Shown: piece by piece, positions 51,319 to 60,039 of the stretch
Layout: each line of letters begins with the position of its first letter
Position numbering within the stretch: position 1 is the stretch's first letter
Assembly: GCA_014654535.1 (NCBI GenBank)
Contig: BNBA01000010.1
Span: forward strand, 1-64,000
DNA from: Xanthomonas boreopolis
GTDB lineage: Bacteria > Pseudomonadota > Gammaproteobacteria > Xanthomonadales > Xanthomonadaceae
Length of the DNA stretch: 64,000 nucleotides
Direction: 5' to 3'
The notes under the pieces: generated by a model
Databases searched by the model: none
Seen by the model: the letters and a program-made list of their open reading frames with translations, nothing else
Told to the model about the DNA's origin: nothing
Translations under genes and position numbers: made by a program

Positions 51319-51345
51319 TGTCGATTCCGGCCTTGCCCGTTCGTC
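51319..51345 (+). promoter_or_regulatory. ECF42-type promoter
   Basis: TGTCGA (51319-51324), 17-bp spacer, CGTC (51342-51345), followed by GTA as at 12692-12721. An A6 tract starts 19 bp upstream of TGTCGA, as at the other site. It lies 94 bp before the first ORF of the sigma-factor operon, which implies autoregulation. Confidence 0.7.
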
Positions 51346-51439
51346 GTATTGGATGAAGAGGGCCCTCCGCCCGCCAGAAAACGTCCGCGCGAACGCAGCG
51401 TGGCGCCGATGCGGCAACCGACAACCCAAGGAGACGACG

Positions 51440-51526
51440 ATGAACCCGATGTCCCGCCTGATGTTCCAGGGGCGATGCCCCGAGAAGAAGCCGTTCCCCG
51501 CCGGTGGCCAGGGAGGTGCGGCATGA
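51440..51526 (+). CDS. 28-residue ORF coupled to the SRPBCC gene
   Basis: 'MNPMSRLMFQGRCPEKK...' has a strong AAGGAG ribosome-binding site and ends in an ATGA overlap with the next gene (51523-51526). It may be a coupling leader, a small protein, or what is left of a deleted gene. No homolog recalled. Confidence 0.4.
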   Translation: MNPMSRLMFQGRCPEKKPFPAGGQGGAA

Positions 51527-51972
51527 GCGGCACCGTTCGCCTGCACCGGGTGCTGCCCGCACCGGCGGAGCGGATCTACCGGGCCTTCCTCGATCCCGAC
51601 GCGATGGCCAAGTGGCTGCCGCCGCACGGCTTCACCGGCAAGGTCCACGAGATCGACGCCCGGGTCGGCGGCCGCTATCGGATGTCGTTCACCAACTTCG
51701 GCACCGGGACCACGCATTCCTTCGGCGGCGAGTACCTGGAGCTGGTGCCCGGCCAGCGCATCGTCCATACCGATGCGTTCGACGATACGGGCCTGCCCGG
51801 CACGATGCGGACCACGATCGAGTTCAGGCCGGTACCGGTCGGCACCGAGCTGAACATCGTGCAGGAAGGCATCCCGGACGCGATCCCGGTCGAGGCCTGC
51901 TACCTGGGCTGGCAGGAGTCGCTGCAACTGCTCGCGCAGCTGGTGGTGCCGGAGATTCCCGACGACGCCTGA
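51523..51972 (+). CDS. SRPBCC (AHSA1-like) domain protein
   Basis: A 149-residue START/Bet v1-fold protein: 'APAERIYRAFLDPDAMAKWL' and 'GGRYRMSFTNFGTG' are the Aha1-like signatures, and 'GWQESLQLLAQLV' is the closing helix. It binds small hydrophobic ligands in its family. Second ORF of the ECF42 operon. Confidence 0.9.
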   Translation: MSGTVRLHRVLPAPAERIYRAFLDPDAMAKWLPPHGFTGKVHEIDARVGGRYRMSFTNFGTGTTHSFGGEYLELVPGQRIVHTDAFDDTGLPGTMRTTIEFRPVPVGTELNIVQEGIPDAIPVEACYLGWQESLQLLAQLVVPEIPDDA

Positions 51973-52012
51973 CCCGCGCCATCGGCCAATTGAACCTGTG
52001 AGGAGAACCGCA

Positions 52013-52369
52013 ATGAGCTACGTGGACGGATTCGTGGTACCGGTACCGGCAGCGAAGCTGGACGAGTACAAGAAGCTGGCGCGGCTGGCCAAGAAGGTCT
52101 GGCTGGAGCATGGCGCGCTGGGGTACGTGGAAAGCGTGGCCGACGATGCGCCGGTCGGGAAGCTGACTTCGTTCCCGAGGTCGGTCAAGTTGAAGGACGA
52201 CGAGGTGGTGGTGTTCTCGTACATCCTCTACAAGTCGCGTGCGCACCGCGACAAGGTCAACAAGCTGGCGATGGCCGACAAGCGCCTGGCCGGGATGGAC
52301 ATGAAAAGCATGCCGTTCGACGGCAAGCGCATGATCTGGGGCGGGTTCAAGGTGTTCGTGCAGGCGTGA
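52013..52369 (+). CDS. DUF1428 family protein
   Basis: A 118-residue protein with 'YVDGFVVPVPAAKLDEYKKL' and 'FDGKRMIWGGFKVFV', defining DUF1428 (dimeric alpha/beta barrel). AGGAG before the ATG. Function unknown; a frequent member of YciI/ECF clusters. Confidence 0.92.
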   Translation: MSYVDGFVVPVPAAKLDEYKKLARLAKKVWLEHGALGYVESVADDAPVGKLTSFPRSVKLKDDEVVVFSYILYKSRAHRDKVNKLAMADKRLAGMDMKSMPFDGKRMIWGGFKVFVQA

Positions 52370-52413
52370 GCCCGGCTTGCATCCGCCGCGGCGCGGTGCT
52401 GTGATCCGCGCCG

Positions 52414-53679
52414 ATGACACGATCCGATCTCCGCACCACCCTCGACACCCTGTGGCGCATGGAAGCGCCGAAGCTGGTCGCACGCCTGGCGCGGATCAGC
52501 GGCGACGTCGGCCTGGCCGAGGAACTCGCCCAGGAGGCCTTCGCCACCGCGCTGGAACAGTGGCCGCAGGACGGGGTCCCGGACAATCCCGCGGCATGGT
52601 TGATGACGGCGGCGAAGAACCGCGCCATCGACCAGGTGCGCCAGCGCCGGCTGCATGCGAGCAAGCACGCCGAGCTGGCGCTCGAACTGGAAGGCGAGTC
52701 ATCCATGCGCGACGATCCCGCCAGCGATGCAGGGCTGGAAGACGACATCGGCGACGACCTGCTGCGGCTGGTGTTCGTGACCTGCCATCCGGTGCTGCCC
52801 GCCGAGGCGCGCGTGGCGCTGGCCCTGCGCCTGTTGTGCGGGTTGAGCACGCAGGAGATCGCGCGGGCCTTCCTGCAGGCCGAACCGACCATCGCCCAGC
52901 GCATCGTGCGGGCCAAGAAGACCCTGGCGCAGAAACGGGTGCCGTTCGAGGTGCCGCGCAAGGACCAGCTCGAGGAACGCCTGGATTCCGTGCTGGAAGT
53001 CGTCTACCTGGTGTTCAACGAAGGCTATTCGGCCAGCGCCGGCGAGGACTGGATGCGGCCGGCGCTGTGCGAGGAGGCCTTGCGGCTGGGGCGCGTGCTG
53101 GCCGGGTTGATGCCGGGCGAGCCGGAGGTGTGGGGGCTGCTGGCCTTGATGGAATTGCAGGCCTCGCGCAGCCGCGCCCGCAACGACGGCCAGGGCGGCA
53201 TCGTGCTGCTCGACGCGCAGGACCGCGCGCGCTGGGACAGGCTGCAGATCGCGCGCGGGCTGCAGGCGCTGCAACGCGCGCAGCGGCTGGGCGGCGGCGA
53301 CGGGTTCTACGTGCTGCAGGCGGCGATCGCGGCCTGCCATGCGCAGGCGCTGCAGGCCGCGGATACCGACTGGTCGCGCATCGCCGCGCTGTATGCGCGC
53401 CTGGCCGCGATCGCGCCCTCGCCGGTGGTCGAGCTCAATCGTGCCGTGGCGGTCAGCCGCGCCGACGGCGCCGCCACCGCGTTGCCGTTGGTCGAGGCGC
53501 TGCTGGAGGATCCGCGGGTGCGGGACTATCCGCAGCTGCCGGCGCTGCATGGCGACCTGCTGGAAAAGCTCGGTCGCCATGCCGAGGCCAGGGCGGCGTT
53601 CGAGCGCGCCGCGGGGTTGACCGGCAATGCGCGCGAGCGCGAGCACATGCAGGCGCGGGCGCGCGGCTGCGGCGGGTGA
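52414..53679 (+). CDS. ECF42-type RNA polymerase sigma factor with DUF6596/TPR-like C-terminus
   Basis: A 421-residue sigma factor. Region 2 is in 'SGDVGLAEELAQEAFATALE' and 'NPAAWLMTAAKNRAIDQVRQ'. Region 4 is in 'LALRLLCGLSTQEIARAFL' and 'AEPTIAQRIVRAKKTLA'. A DUF6596 and TPR-like extension of about 240 residues follows ('VVYLVFNEGYSASAG', 'IAALYARLAAIAPSPVVELN'). No anti-sigma gene is adjacent, as is usual for ECF42, whose activity is thought to depend on the C-terminal extension. It lies 44 bp after DUF1428 in the same operon. It probably drives both TGTCGA-17-CGTC promoters in this window. Confidence 0.92.
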   Translation: MTRSDLRTTLDTLWRMEAPKLVARLARISGDVGLAEELAQEAFATALEQWPQDGVPDNPAAWLMTAAKNRAIDQVRQRRLHASKHAELALELEGESSMRDDPASDAGLEDDIGDDLLRLVFVTCHPVLPAEARVALALRLLCGLSTQEIARAFLQAEPTIAQRIVRAKKTLAQKRVPFEVPRKDQLEERLDSVLEVVYLVFNEGYSASAGEDWMRPALCEEALRLGRVLAGLMPGEPEVWGLLALMELQASRSRARNDGQGGIVLLDAQDRARWDRLQIARGLQALQRAQRLGGGDGFYVLQAAIAACHAQALQAADTDWSRIAALYARLAAIAPSPVVELNRAVAVSRADGAATALPLVEALLEDPRVRDYPQLPALHGDLLEKLGRHAEARAAFERAAGLTGNAREREHMQARARGCGG

Positions 53680-53706
53680 CGACAGGACGCCCGCGGCCGC
53701 CGCGGG

Positions 53707-54729
53707 TCAGCGCCAGCCCAGGCCCGGCGCGACGTGGACCAGGATGGATTCGATGACGTGGGCGCAGTAGTCCACGCCGAGTTGGTTGGGCACGGTCAGC
53801 AGCAAGGTGTCCGCTTCGGCGATGGCCTCGTCCTTGGCGAGCTGCTCGATCAGCACGTCGGGCTCGGCGGCATAGTTGCGGCCGAAGATCGCGCGCGTAT
53901 TGCCTTCGAGGTAGCCGATCTGGTCCCGCTCCTGGCCGCCCTGGCCGAAGTAGAGCCGGTCCTGGTCGTCGACCAGCGCGAAGATGCTGCGGCTGACCGA
54001 CACGCGCGGGGTGCCGTCGTGGCCGGCCTGCTTCCAGGCCTCGCGATAGGCGCGGATCTGCTCGGCCTGCTGGATGTGGAAGGGGCGGCCGTCCTCGTCG
54101 TTCTTGAGCGTCGAGCTCTGCAGGTGCATGCCCAGCTTCGCGGCCCAGACCGCGGTCGCGTTGGAACCCGCGCCCCACCAGATGCGATCGCGCAGGCCCG
54201 GCGAATGCGGCTCGAGCCGGAGCAGGCCCGGCGGATTGGGGAACATCGGCTGCGGGTTGGGCTCGGCGAAGCCCTCGCCTTCCAGCGCCTGCAGCAGCAC
54301 TTCGGCGTGGCGCCGCGCCATGTCGGCGTCGCTCTCGCCTTCGGCCGGCACGTAGCCGAAGTAGCGCCAGCCCTCGATCACCTGTTCGGGCGAGCCGCGG
54401 CTGATGCCCAGCTGCAGGCGTCCTCCCGAGATCAGGTCGGCCGCGCCGGCGTCCTCGGCCATGTACAGCGGGTTCTCGTAGCGCATGTCGATCACCGCCG
54501 TGCCGATCTCGATGCGCCGGGTCTTCGCGCCGATCGCCGCGAGCAGCGGGAACGGCGAGCCCAGCTGGCGCGCGAAGTGGTGCACCCGGAAGAACGCACC
54601 GTCGGCGCCGAGCGCCTCGGCGGCCACGGCCAGTTCGATGGATTGCAGCAGGGCGTCGGAGGCCGAGCGCGTCTGCGACTGCTGCGACGGCGCCCAATGG
54701 CCGAAGGAAAGGAATCCGATCTTCTTCAT
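53707..54729 (-). CDS. LLM-class flavin-dependent oxidoreductase
   Basis: A 340-residue TIM-barrel monooxygenase-like enzyme: 'GFLSFGHW' opening, 'GADGAFFRVHHFARQLGSPF', 'IEIGTAVIDMRYENPLYMAE' and 'RLQLGISRGSPEQVIEG'. The family uses FMNH2 or F420; this branch (luciferase-like) uses reduced flavin. Substrate unknown. Divergent-to-convergent with the sigma gene. Confidence 0.9.
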   Translation of the reverse strand: MKKIGFLSFGHWAPSQQSQTRSASDALLQSIELAVAAEALGADGAFFRVHHFARQLGSPFPLLAAIGAKTRRIEIGTAVIDMRYENPLYMAEDAGAADLISGGRLQLGISRGSPEQVIEGWRYFGYVPAEGESDADMARRHAEVLLQALEGEGFAEPNPQPMFPNPPGLLRLEPHSPGLRDRIWWGAGSNATAVWAAKLGMHLQSSTLKNDEDGRPFHIQQAEQIRAYREAWKQAGHDGTPRVSVSRSIFALVDDQDRLYFGQGGQERDQIGYLEGNTRAIFGRNYAAEPDVLIEQLAKDEAIAEADTLLLTVPNQLGVDYCAHVIESILVHVAPGLGWR

Positions 54730-54863
54730 GCGTGGCCCTGGCGGCGCCGGCTGGCGTTGGATGCCGCGATTGTAGGACGGGCACGGAGAGGTGGCCGTTT
54801 CCCGGGCCGCCGGAACGGATTCCGAATGCCCGGCGGCCGCGTGCCGCGCCGCCGGGACGCGCC

Positions 54864-55079
54864 CTAGGCCTCCTCGCCGAAGCTGCGGCTCGACTGCGCC
54901 GCCGGTGCGGCCGCGGCCGGGCCGGGCGCGCCCCCGGCCAGCGCGTCGCCGTGGGGCGGCGTGGTTTCGCGCCGGTCGACGCTGGCCGGCGCGGGCTGCG
55001 CTCCGGCCTGGCGCCGCTGCCAGGCCTTGTAGGCGAACACGCCGGCGGCGCCCACGGCCGCCCATTTGAGGATGCTCAT
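54864..55079 (-). CDS. Small membrane-anchored protein with Ala/Pro-rich tail
   Basis: 71 residues: an N-terminal hydrophobic anchor ('MSILKWAAVGAAGVFAYKAW') then a low-complexity hydrophilic tail. AAGGAG precedes the ATG. The type is common in this family of bacteria; function unknown. Confidence 0.6.
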   Translation of the reverse strand: MSILKWAAVGAAGVFAYKAWQRRQAGAQPAPASVDRRETTPPHGDALAGGAPGPAAAAPAAQSSRSFGEEA

Positions 55080-55251
55080 CGCGGTACTCCTTCGTCGGTC
55101 CGGACCGGCACCGTAGGACGCGGCGGGTTAGCCGCGCGTGCGGCGCGCATCAACGCGCCGTGGGAATGCACATGCCCGCCACATTTCCTGGCGACGGCAT
55201 TAACGCGGGCGCATGGACAGTGGACGTCCCTTCCCCCGCCAGGAGTCGCGC

Positions 55252-56415
55252 ATGCTGGCCCTGAACTACCACGGCGCCCGGGACGTCCGGGTCGAACGCG
55301 TCCCCGACCCCGTCCTGGTCGACGCCGACGACATCATCCTGCGCGTGACCGCCACCGCGATCTGCGGCTCGGACCTGCACCTGTACCACGGCAAGATCCC
55401 GGCGCTGAAGCAGGGCGACATCCTGGGCCACGAATTCATGGGCATCGTCGAGGAGACCGGGCCGGCGGTCACCCGCGTGCGCCGCGGCGACCGCGTGGTC
55501 GTCCCGTTCGTGATCGCGTGCGGGCAATGCTTCCACTGCCTGCTGCAGGAATACTCGGCCTGCGAGACCACCAACCCGGACCGGGGCGCCACGCTCAACC
55601 GCAAGGGCCTGCGCCCGCCGGCCGCGCTGTTCGGCTACAGCCACCTGTATGGCGGCGTTTCCGGCGGGCAGGCCGAGTTCGTGCGCGTGCCCAAGGCCAA
55701 CGTCGGGCCGCTGGCGATACCGGACGCGCTGCCCGACGAACAGGTGCTGTTCCTGTCGGACATCCTGCCGACCGGCTACCAGGCGGTCGTGGATGCCGGG
55801 GTCGGGCCCCGTTCCAGCGTGGCCATCTACGGCGCCGGCCCGGTCGGCCTGATGGCCGCGGCGTGTTGCCGCATGCTGGGCGCGGGCCGCATCTTCATGG
55901 TGGATCGCCATGCCTACCGGCTGGAGTACGCGGTGCAGGCCTACGACGCGATCCCGATCGACGCCGGCCAGGTCGACGATCCGGCCGACATCATCGTCGC
56001 GGAAACCGACGGGCGCGGCGTGGACGCGGCGATCGATGCGGTGGGTTTCGAGGCCGAGGGCAGCGCCATCGAGACCGCGATGACCACGCTGAAGCTCGAA
56101 GGCAGCAGCGGCGTGGTGCTGCGCCAGTGCATCGCCGCGGTTCGCCGCGGGGGCACGGTGAGCGTACCGGGCGTGTACGCCGGCTTCATCCATGCCTTCA
56201 TGTTCGGCGACGCCTTCGACAAGGGCGTGACCTTCAAGATGGGGCAGACCCACGTGCAAAGGCACATGGCCCACCTGCTGGAGCGCATCGGCGACGGCGA
56301 GCTCAACCCGGCCTCGATCATCACCCATCGCCTGCCGCTGTCCGAAGCCGCGCGCGGCTACGAGATCTTCGACCGCAAGGAAGAGGACTGCCGCAAGGTG
56401 GTGCTGGTGCCGTAG
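55252..56415 (+). CDS. Zinc-dependent alcohol dehydrogenase (MDR family)
   Basis: A 387-residue medium-chain dehydrogenase: catalytic-zinc region '[12 protein letters not shown]' and '[12 protein letters not shown]'; structural-zinc cysteines in '[17 protein letters not shown]'; NAD(P) loop '[11 protein letters not shown]' with an acidic residue in '[13 protein letters not shown]' suggesting NAD. It belongs to the formaldehyde-dehydrogenase-like group without glutathione-specific features I can confirm. The start at 55252 is chosen for AGGAG seven bases upstream, rather than ATG 55213. Confidence 0.9.
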   Translation: MLALNYHGARDVRVERVPDPVLVDADDIILRVTATAICGSDLHLYHGKIPALKQGDILGHEFMGIVEETGPAVTRVRRGDRVVVPFVIACGQCFHCLLQEYSACETTNPDRGATLNRKGLRPPAALFGYSHLYGGVSGGQAEFVRVPKANVGPLAIPDALPDEQVLFLSDILPTGYQAVVDAGVGPRSSVAIYGAGPVGLMAAACCRMLGAGRIFMVDRHAYRLEYAVQAYDAIPIDAGQVDDPADIIVAETDGRGVDAAIDAVGFEAEGSAIETAMTTLKLEGSSGVVLRQCIAAVRRGGTVSVPGVYAGFIHAFMFGDAFDKGVTFKMGQTHVQRHMAHLLERIGDGELNPASIITHRLPLSEAARGYEIFDRKEEDCRKVVLVP

Positions 56416-56439
56416 CGGAGCCGGTCGCGCCGGCTCCGC
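56415..56439. terminator. Bidirectional hairpin terminator
   Basis: GCGGAGCCGG (56415-56424) and CCGGCTCCGC (56430-56439), 5-base loop, between the convergent dehydrogenase and GH43 genes. Confidence 0.65.
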
Positions 56440-56452
56440 CATGGCCACGCTG

Positions 56453-57412
56453 CTACTGCACCACCGGCCAGCCGCTGCCGTCGTAGCCGAGCCGGTTGAT
56501 GCCCAGCCGCTCGGTGCCGGCGTCGTCGTAGTAGTGGTAGACGAGGATGTCGCCGTCGGCATCGGCGATCACCGACTGCCCGCCCGGCCCGTGCATGCTG
56601 CCCTGGCTGGAATGGATCACGGTGCCGCCGCCGGAACGCATGTCCACGCCGGACCTGTCCAGGTACGGGCCGGTGATCTGGCTCGCCCGGCCGACCGCGA
56701 TCTTGTACGTGCTGGACGCGCCCTGGCAGCAGGCGTCAAAGGAGACGAACAGGTAGTACCAGCCGTTGGCGCGATGGATGAACGGCGCTTCCACCGCGCC
56801 GGGGCTCGGGCGCGAGGCCAGGCTGTAGCGGGTGGTGTTGCCGGCGAGCTGCTTGCCGGTGGACGGATCGATCTGGATCAGCTTGATGCCGGTCCAGTAG
56901 GAACCGAACGCCAGCCACCAGCGGTTGGACGCGTCCACGACGAGGTTGCCGTCGATGGCGTTGAAGTCGTTGCTGGTGGTGGAACTGTAGACGATGCCCT
57001 GGTCGGTCCAGGAGCCCGGCGCGCCGGTGCTGCTGGTGGCCAGCGCGATCGCCGACTTGTTCGAGCCGAAGCTGGAGGCGGTGTAGTACATCAGGTACTT
57101 GCCGCCGCGGTAGGACACGTCCGGCGCCCAGATGTCGCCGTCGCTGTTGTAGTTGTAGACCCAGCCCGGAATGCTGGAGAACGCCGCGCCGGCGTTGCTG
57201 AAGGCGGTGCGGTCGGTGCTGGTGAGGGTGACGTTGTGCGAGCCGTAGACGTAGTAGCGGCCATCGCCGCGCTTGATCATCGAGGGATCGTGGACGCGGG
57301 TCTCGCCGGTGACCACGCCCGGTCCGACCGCGAAGGCGATGCTCGGGCCGAGCAGCAGTGCGGCCAGCCAGGCCAGCCTCAGGCGATGCTTGCTTGTAGC
57401 GCGTGTTGCCAT
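56453..57412 (-). CDS. GH43 endo-alpha-1,5-L-arabinanase, secreted
   Basis: A 319-residue five-bladed propeller hydrolase acting on arabinan. Signal peptide (to 'PSIAFA'). The catalytic base Asp is in 'RVHDPSMIK', the pKa-modulating Asp in 'NAIDGNLVVD', and the acid Glu in 'GAVEAPFIHR'; 'FVSFDACCQGASSTYKIAVGR' is a hallmark of arabinanases of this subgroup. No binding module. It complements the GH11 xylanase. Confidence 0.93.
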   Translation of the reverse strand: MATRATSKHRLRLAWLAALLLGPSIAFAVGPGVVTGETRVHDPSMIKRGDGRYYVYGSHNVTLTSTDRTAFSNAGAAFSSIPGWVYNYNSDGDIWAPDVSYRGGKYLMYYTASSFGSNKSAIALATSSTGAPGSWTDQGIVYSSTTSNDFNAIDGNLVVDASNRWWLAFGSYWTGIKLIQIDPSTGKQLAGNTTRYSLASRPSPGAVEAPFIHRANGWYYLFVSFDACCQGASSTYKIAVGRASQITGPYLDRSGVDMRSGGGTVIHSSQGSMHGPGGQSVIADADGDILVYHYYDDAGTERLGINRLGYDGSGWPVVQ

Positions 57413-57785
57413 TGGTTTCCTCCCATGTAGGTCCCGGTCGGGACGTGTCGTGCTTCGTGCGGGCGCGCGCCGGGCCGCCCGGCGGGAACGCGCGTGGCGT
57501 CGCCGGGTGTTCGATCGGCTGGATGGAACGGGGGGGTGCCATCCGCACCGCGGTGCGGTCCGTCCGCGGCATTCCCCCGACGGCCCCGCGCCGCGAGGCG
57601 CATATCACGCTCTAACGGCTCGGTCTGACCCCGACCGTGGTCGCACTTCGCAAGAAACGCCACGAGGGATGCCTTAATGGTTATCGCGCACGCGTTCCAT
57701 GCGGCCTTGTATGATGCGGACCGCCAGCGGGCGTCGCCGCCGCCATCGCGTCGCGGCACTCTTCCTTCCCGTCCGGAGTCCTCGC
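57413..57785. other. Intergenic stretch with palindromes
   Basis: No gene seen. It contains the perfect 16-bp palindrome CCGCACCGCGGTGCGG (57543-57558) and the stem CGGTC-N7-GACCG near 57630, with TCTGACCCCG resembling the RAYT-type remnants elsewhere. It carries the promoters of the divergent flanking genes. Confidence 0.4.
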
Positions 57786-58112
57786 GTGTCTTCCCAACCG
57801 TTGTCGCCGGTCGGCCGGCTGTTCGCCGTGGCCGCGTTCCTCGAAGCCTTGACCTGGGCAGGCCTGCTGGCCGGCATGTGGCTCAAGTACGGCCTGCAGA
57901 CCACCGAGCTGGGCGTGTGGCTGTTCGGCCGCCTGCACGGCGCGGCGTTCCTGTTCTACGTCGCGGCCAGCCTGGTGGCCGCGGTGCGGCTGCGCTGGCC
58001 GTGGTGGGCGTGGGCGCTGGGCCTGCTCGCGGCGCTGCCGCCGCTAGTTACGGTGCCGGTGGAAATGGGCTTCCGGCGCGCCGGCTTGCTCGGGCGCGCG
58101 GCCGCGCGCTGA
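57786..58112 (+). CDS. DUF3817 family membrane protein
   Basis: 108 residues with three helices: 'GRLFAVAAFLEALTWAGLLA', 'LFGRLHGAAFLFYVAASLVA', 'WAWALGLLAALPPLVTVPVE'. The 'R.(H)G..F' and early Glu pattern matches DUF3817. GTG start with GGAG upstream. Function unknown. Confidence 0.8.
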   Translation: MSSQPLSPVGRLFAVAAFLEALTWAGLLAGMWLKYGLQTTELGVWLFGRLHGAAFLFYVAASLVAAVRLRWPWWAWALGLLAALPPLVTVPVEMGFRRAGLLGRAAAR

Positions 58113-58127
58113 GCCCCTCCGGCGCCG

Positions 58128-59249
58128 TCACTTCGCCATGCAGTGTTTCCAGCGCTCGTCCACGCGCCCGGCGAACCAGGCCGTGGTGAGATTGCGGGTG
58201 ATCTTCGGGCTCTCCAGCCTGATGCCCGGGAGCACCGCACGTGGCAAGGCGCGTCCGGCATCGCGTTCGGCCAGCGCGAACACCTGCCGGTAGAGGTCGG
58301 TGCGCTCGAAATCGAGCGTGTCGCCTTGCGCGAGCGCCTGGCGGATGGCGCGGTCGTCCAGGCCGAGCACGCCGCCGAGGCTGCGTGCGGCGCGCTCGGT
58401 CGCCCCGGGGGCATCCAGCGCGGCGCCGGGCACCAGCAGGTCCCCGTCGAGGGCGAGCGCGATGCCGCTGGCCTTCGACAACGCCGCCTGGAACGCCGCA
58501 TTGCGGCTGGCATACCAGCCGGCGTTGAAATCGGCGAAGCGATAGCGCGGCGCATCGTAGCGGGCGGGATAGCCGAGCAGGTGGCGCGTGCCGAACCACA
58601 CGCCGCCGCGCCGCGTGAAGACCTCGTTCCGGATCGAGCCGGACGGCGTGTAGGGATAGCCGTCGTCGTGGGCTTCGGCGAAGGCGATGCTCACCTGCAT
58701 CGGCCCGGCGGTATGCACCGGGTTGAGGCGGCCGAACAGGGTCTTGCCGAGCGGCACGCTGCCGATGAAATCCTCGAAGATGTCGCTGAGTTCCTTCTCG
58801 GTGCGCGCTCTGGCGATGCGGTCGCGATAGGACACGCCGTCCGGCGACTTGAGCTTCAGCGCGGTGTCCACCACGAACGCCGGCACGTGGCGGGCGCCCG
58901 CGCGCCGGACGATCTCCTCGTGCGCGATCCGGCCCAGGTTCGGCACCGGCGGGTTGGCCTGGTAGGTGGATTCCTGCTCGATCACCGCCAGCACCGCGCA
59001 GATGTTCTCGGCGCTGGTCTCGAGCCGCTGCGAGGCCAGCGCCACGTAGACGTCGTTCGCCCAGCCGCTGCGATCGCCGATGCCGGCCGGGATGCGCCGC
59101 GCGATGTCCGCCTTGACGTCGGCGGGCGTGCGCTCCGGCATGCGCGGGGCGGAGGTCGCGCAGGCGCCGAGCAGCAGCGCGAGGCCGGACGGAAGCAGCC
59201 AGCGGGCGCGGGCGCCGGTGCGGATGGCGGTGGACGGGCATGTAGGCAT
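58128..59249 (-). CDS. DUF1615 lipoprotein
   Basis: A 373-residue lipoprotein: lipobox 'LLLGAC', then the DUF1615 domain with 'IEQESTYQANPPVPNLGRIA', 'GPMQVSIAFAE', 'LLGYPARYDAPRYRFADFNAG' in part and 'LVPGAALDAPG'. The 'EQES(T)...GPMQV' layout resembles lytic transglycosylase active sites, so a peptidoglycan role is possible but unproven. Confidence 0.88.
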   Translation of the reverse strand: MPTCPSTAIRTGARARWLLPSGLALLLGACATSAPRMPERTPADVKADIARRIPAGIGDRSGWANDVYVALASQRLETSAENICAVLAVIEQESTYQANPPVPNLGRIAHEEIVRRAGARHVPAFVVDTALKLKSPDGVSYRDRIARARTEKELSDIFEDFIGSVPLGKTLFGRLNPVHTAGPMQVSIAFAEAHDDGYPYTPSGSIRNEVFTRRGGVWFGTRHLLGYPARYDAPRYRFADFNAGWYASRNAAFQAALSKASGIALALDGDLLVPGAALDAPGATERAARSLGGVLGLDDRAIRQALAQGDTLDFERTDLYRQVFALAERDAGRALPRAVLPGIRLESPKITRNLTTAWFAGRVDERWKHCMAK

Positions 59250-59390
59250 GCGCCATCAATACCGCGCCCGCGCGACGGCAACAAGCCGAGCCCCGGCATC
59301 GGTGGCGTGGCCGGGACGGGGGCACGCGACGATACGCCGGCTATGGGCTCCGATTTTTTTCGGCTAGTGTCTGCGCGGCCTGTTTTCACG

Positions 59391-59399
59391 CCCCCCCCC
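59391..59399 (+). repeat. C9 homopolymer before the efflux-adaptor start
   Basis: Nine C residues lie immediately upstream of ATG 59403, in the place of a ribosome-binding site. Tracts like this can vary in length. Confidence 0.6.
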
Positions 59400-59402
59400 A
59401 CC

Positions 59403-60035
59403 ATGTCCAATCCAGGTTCCGCGTCGCGGCACGCGTGCTGCGTCTGTTTGCTGTTGCTGTTGTTCGCCGGCGGCTGTTCCTCGCCCAAGCAGGTCGCCCC
59501 GGGACCGGTGCGGGTCGACACGATCACGCTGGCGGCGCGATCGATGCCGGTGGAGCGCACGCTGTCGGGCCGCACGGTCGCCTACGAGATCTCGGAAGTC
59601 CGTCCGCAAGCGGGCGGGGTGCTGCGCAAGCGGCTGTTCGAGGAAGGCCAGGAGGTGCAGCAGGGCCAGCCGCTGTACGAGATCGACCCGGCGCCGTACC
59701 GGGCGGCCTACGACACGGCCAGGGGCCAGCTCGCGCAGGCCGAGGCCGCGATGGCGGCGGTGCGCGCGGCGGTACGGTCCGCGCGCATCAACCTGGACTA
59801 CACGCGAATCGTCGCGCCGATCGCCGGCCACATCGGCACCTCGGCGTTCACCGCCGGCGCGCTGGTCACCGCCGAGCAGGATGGGAACGGGCGATCTCCT
59901 GCAGGTGCTGGATGCGCAGCGGTCGTTGTATTCGGCGCGGCAGGATCTGATTTCGCTGCGACTGGAGGATGCGGGCAATCGGGTGACGTTGTACAAGGTG
60001 TTGGGGGGGGGGCGGATGCGCAGGCGGATGAGTGA
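59403..60035 (+). pseudogene. RND efflux adaptor fused by deletion to outer-membrane factor tail
   Basis: 59403-59877 encodes the first half of an AcrA/MexA-type membrane-fusion lipoprotein (lipobox 'FAGGC', 'EVRPQAGGVLRKRLFEEGQE', 'NLDYTRIVAPIAGHIGTSAF', 'LVTAEQD'). From 59881, in another frame, comes the C-terminus of a TolC/OprM/NodT-type outer-membrane factor ('GTGDLLQVLDAQRSLYSARQ', 'VTLYKVLGGG'). A G10 run (60003-60012) then shifts to 'ADAQADE-stop'. The rest of the adaptor, the whole RND pump and most of the channel gene are missing. It looks like an adaptor-pump-channel operon collapsed by one large deletion. Confidence 0.75.
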
Positions 60036-60039
60036 GGGG

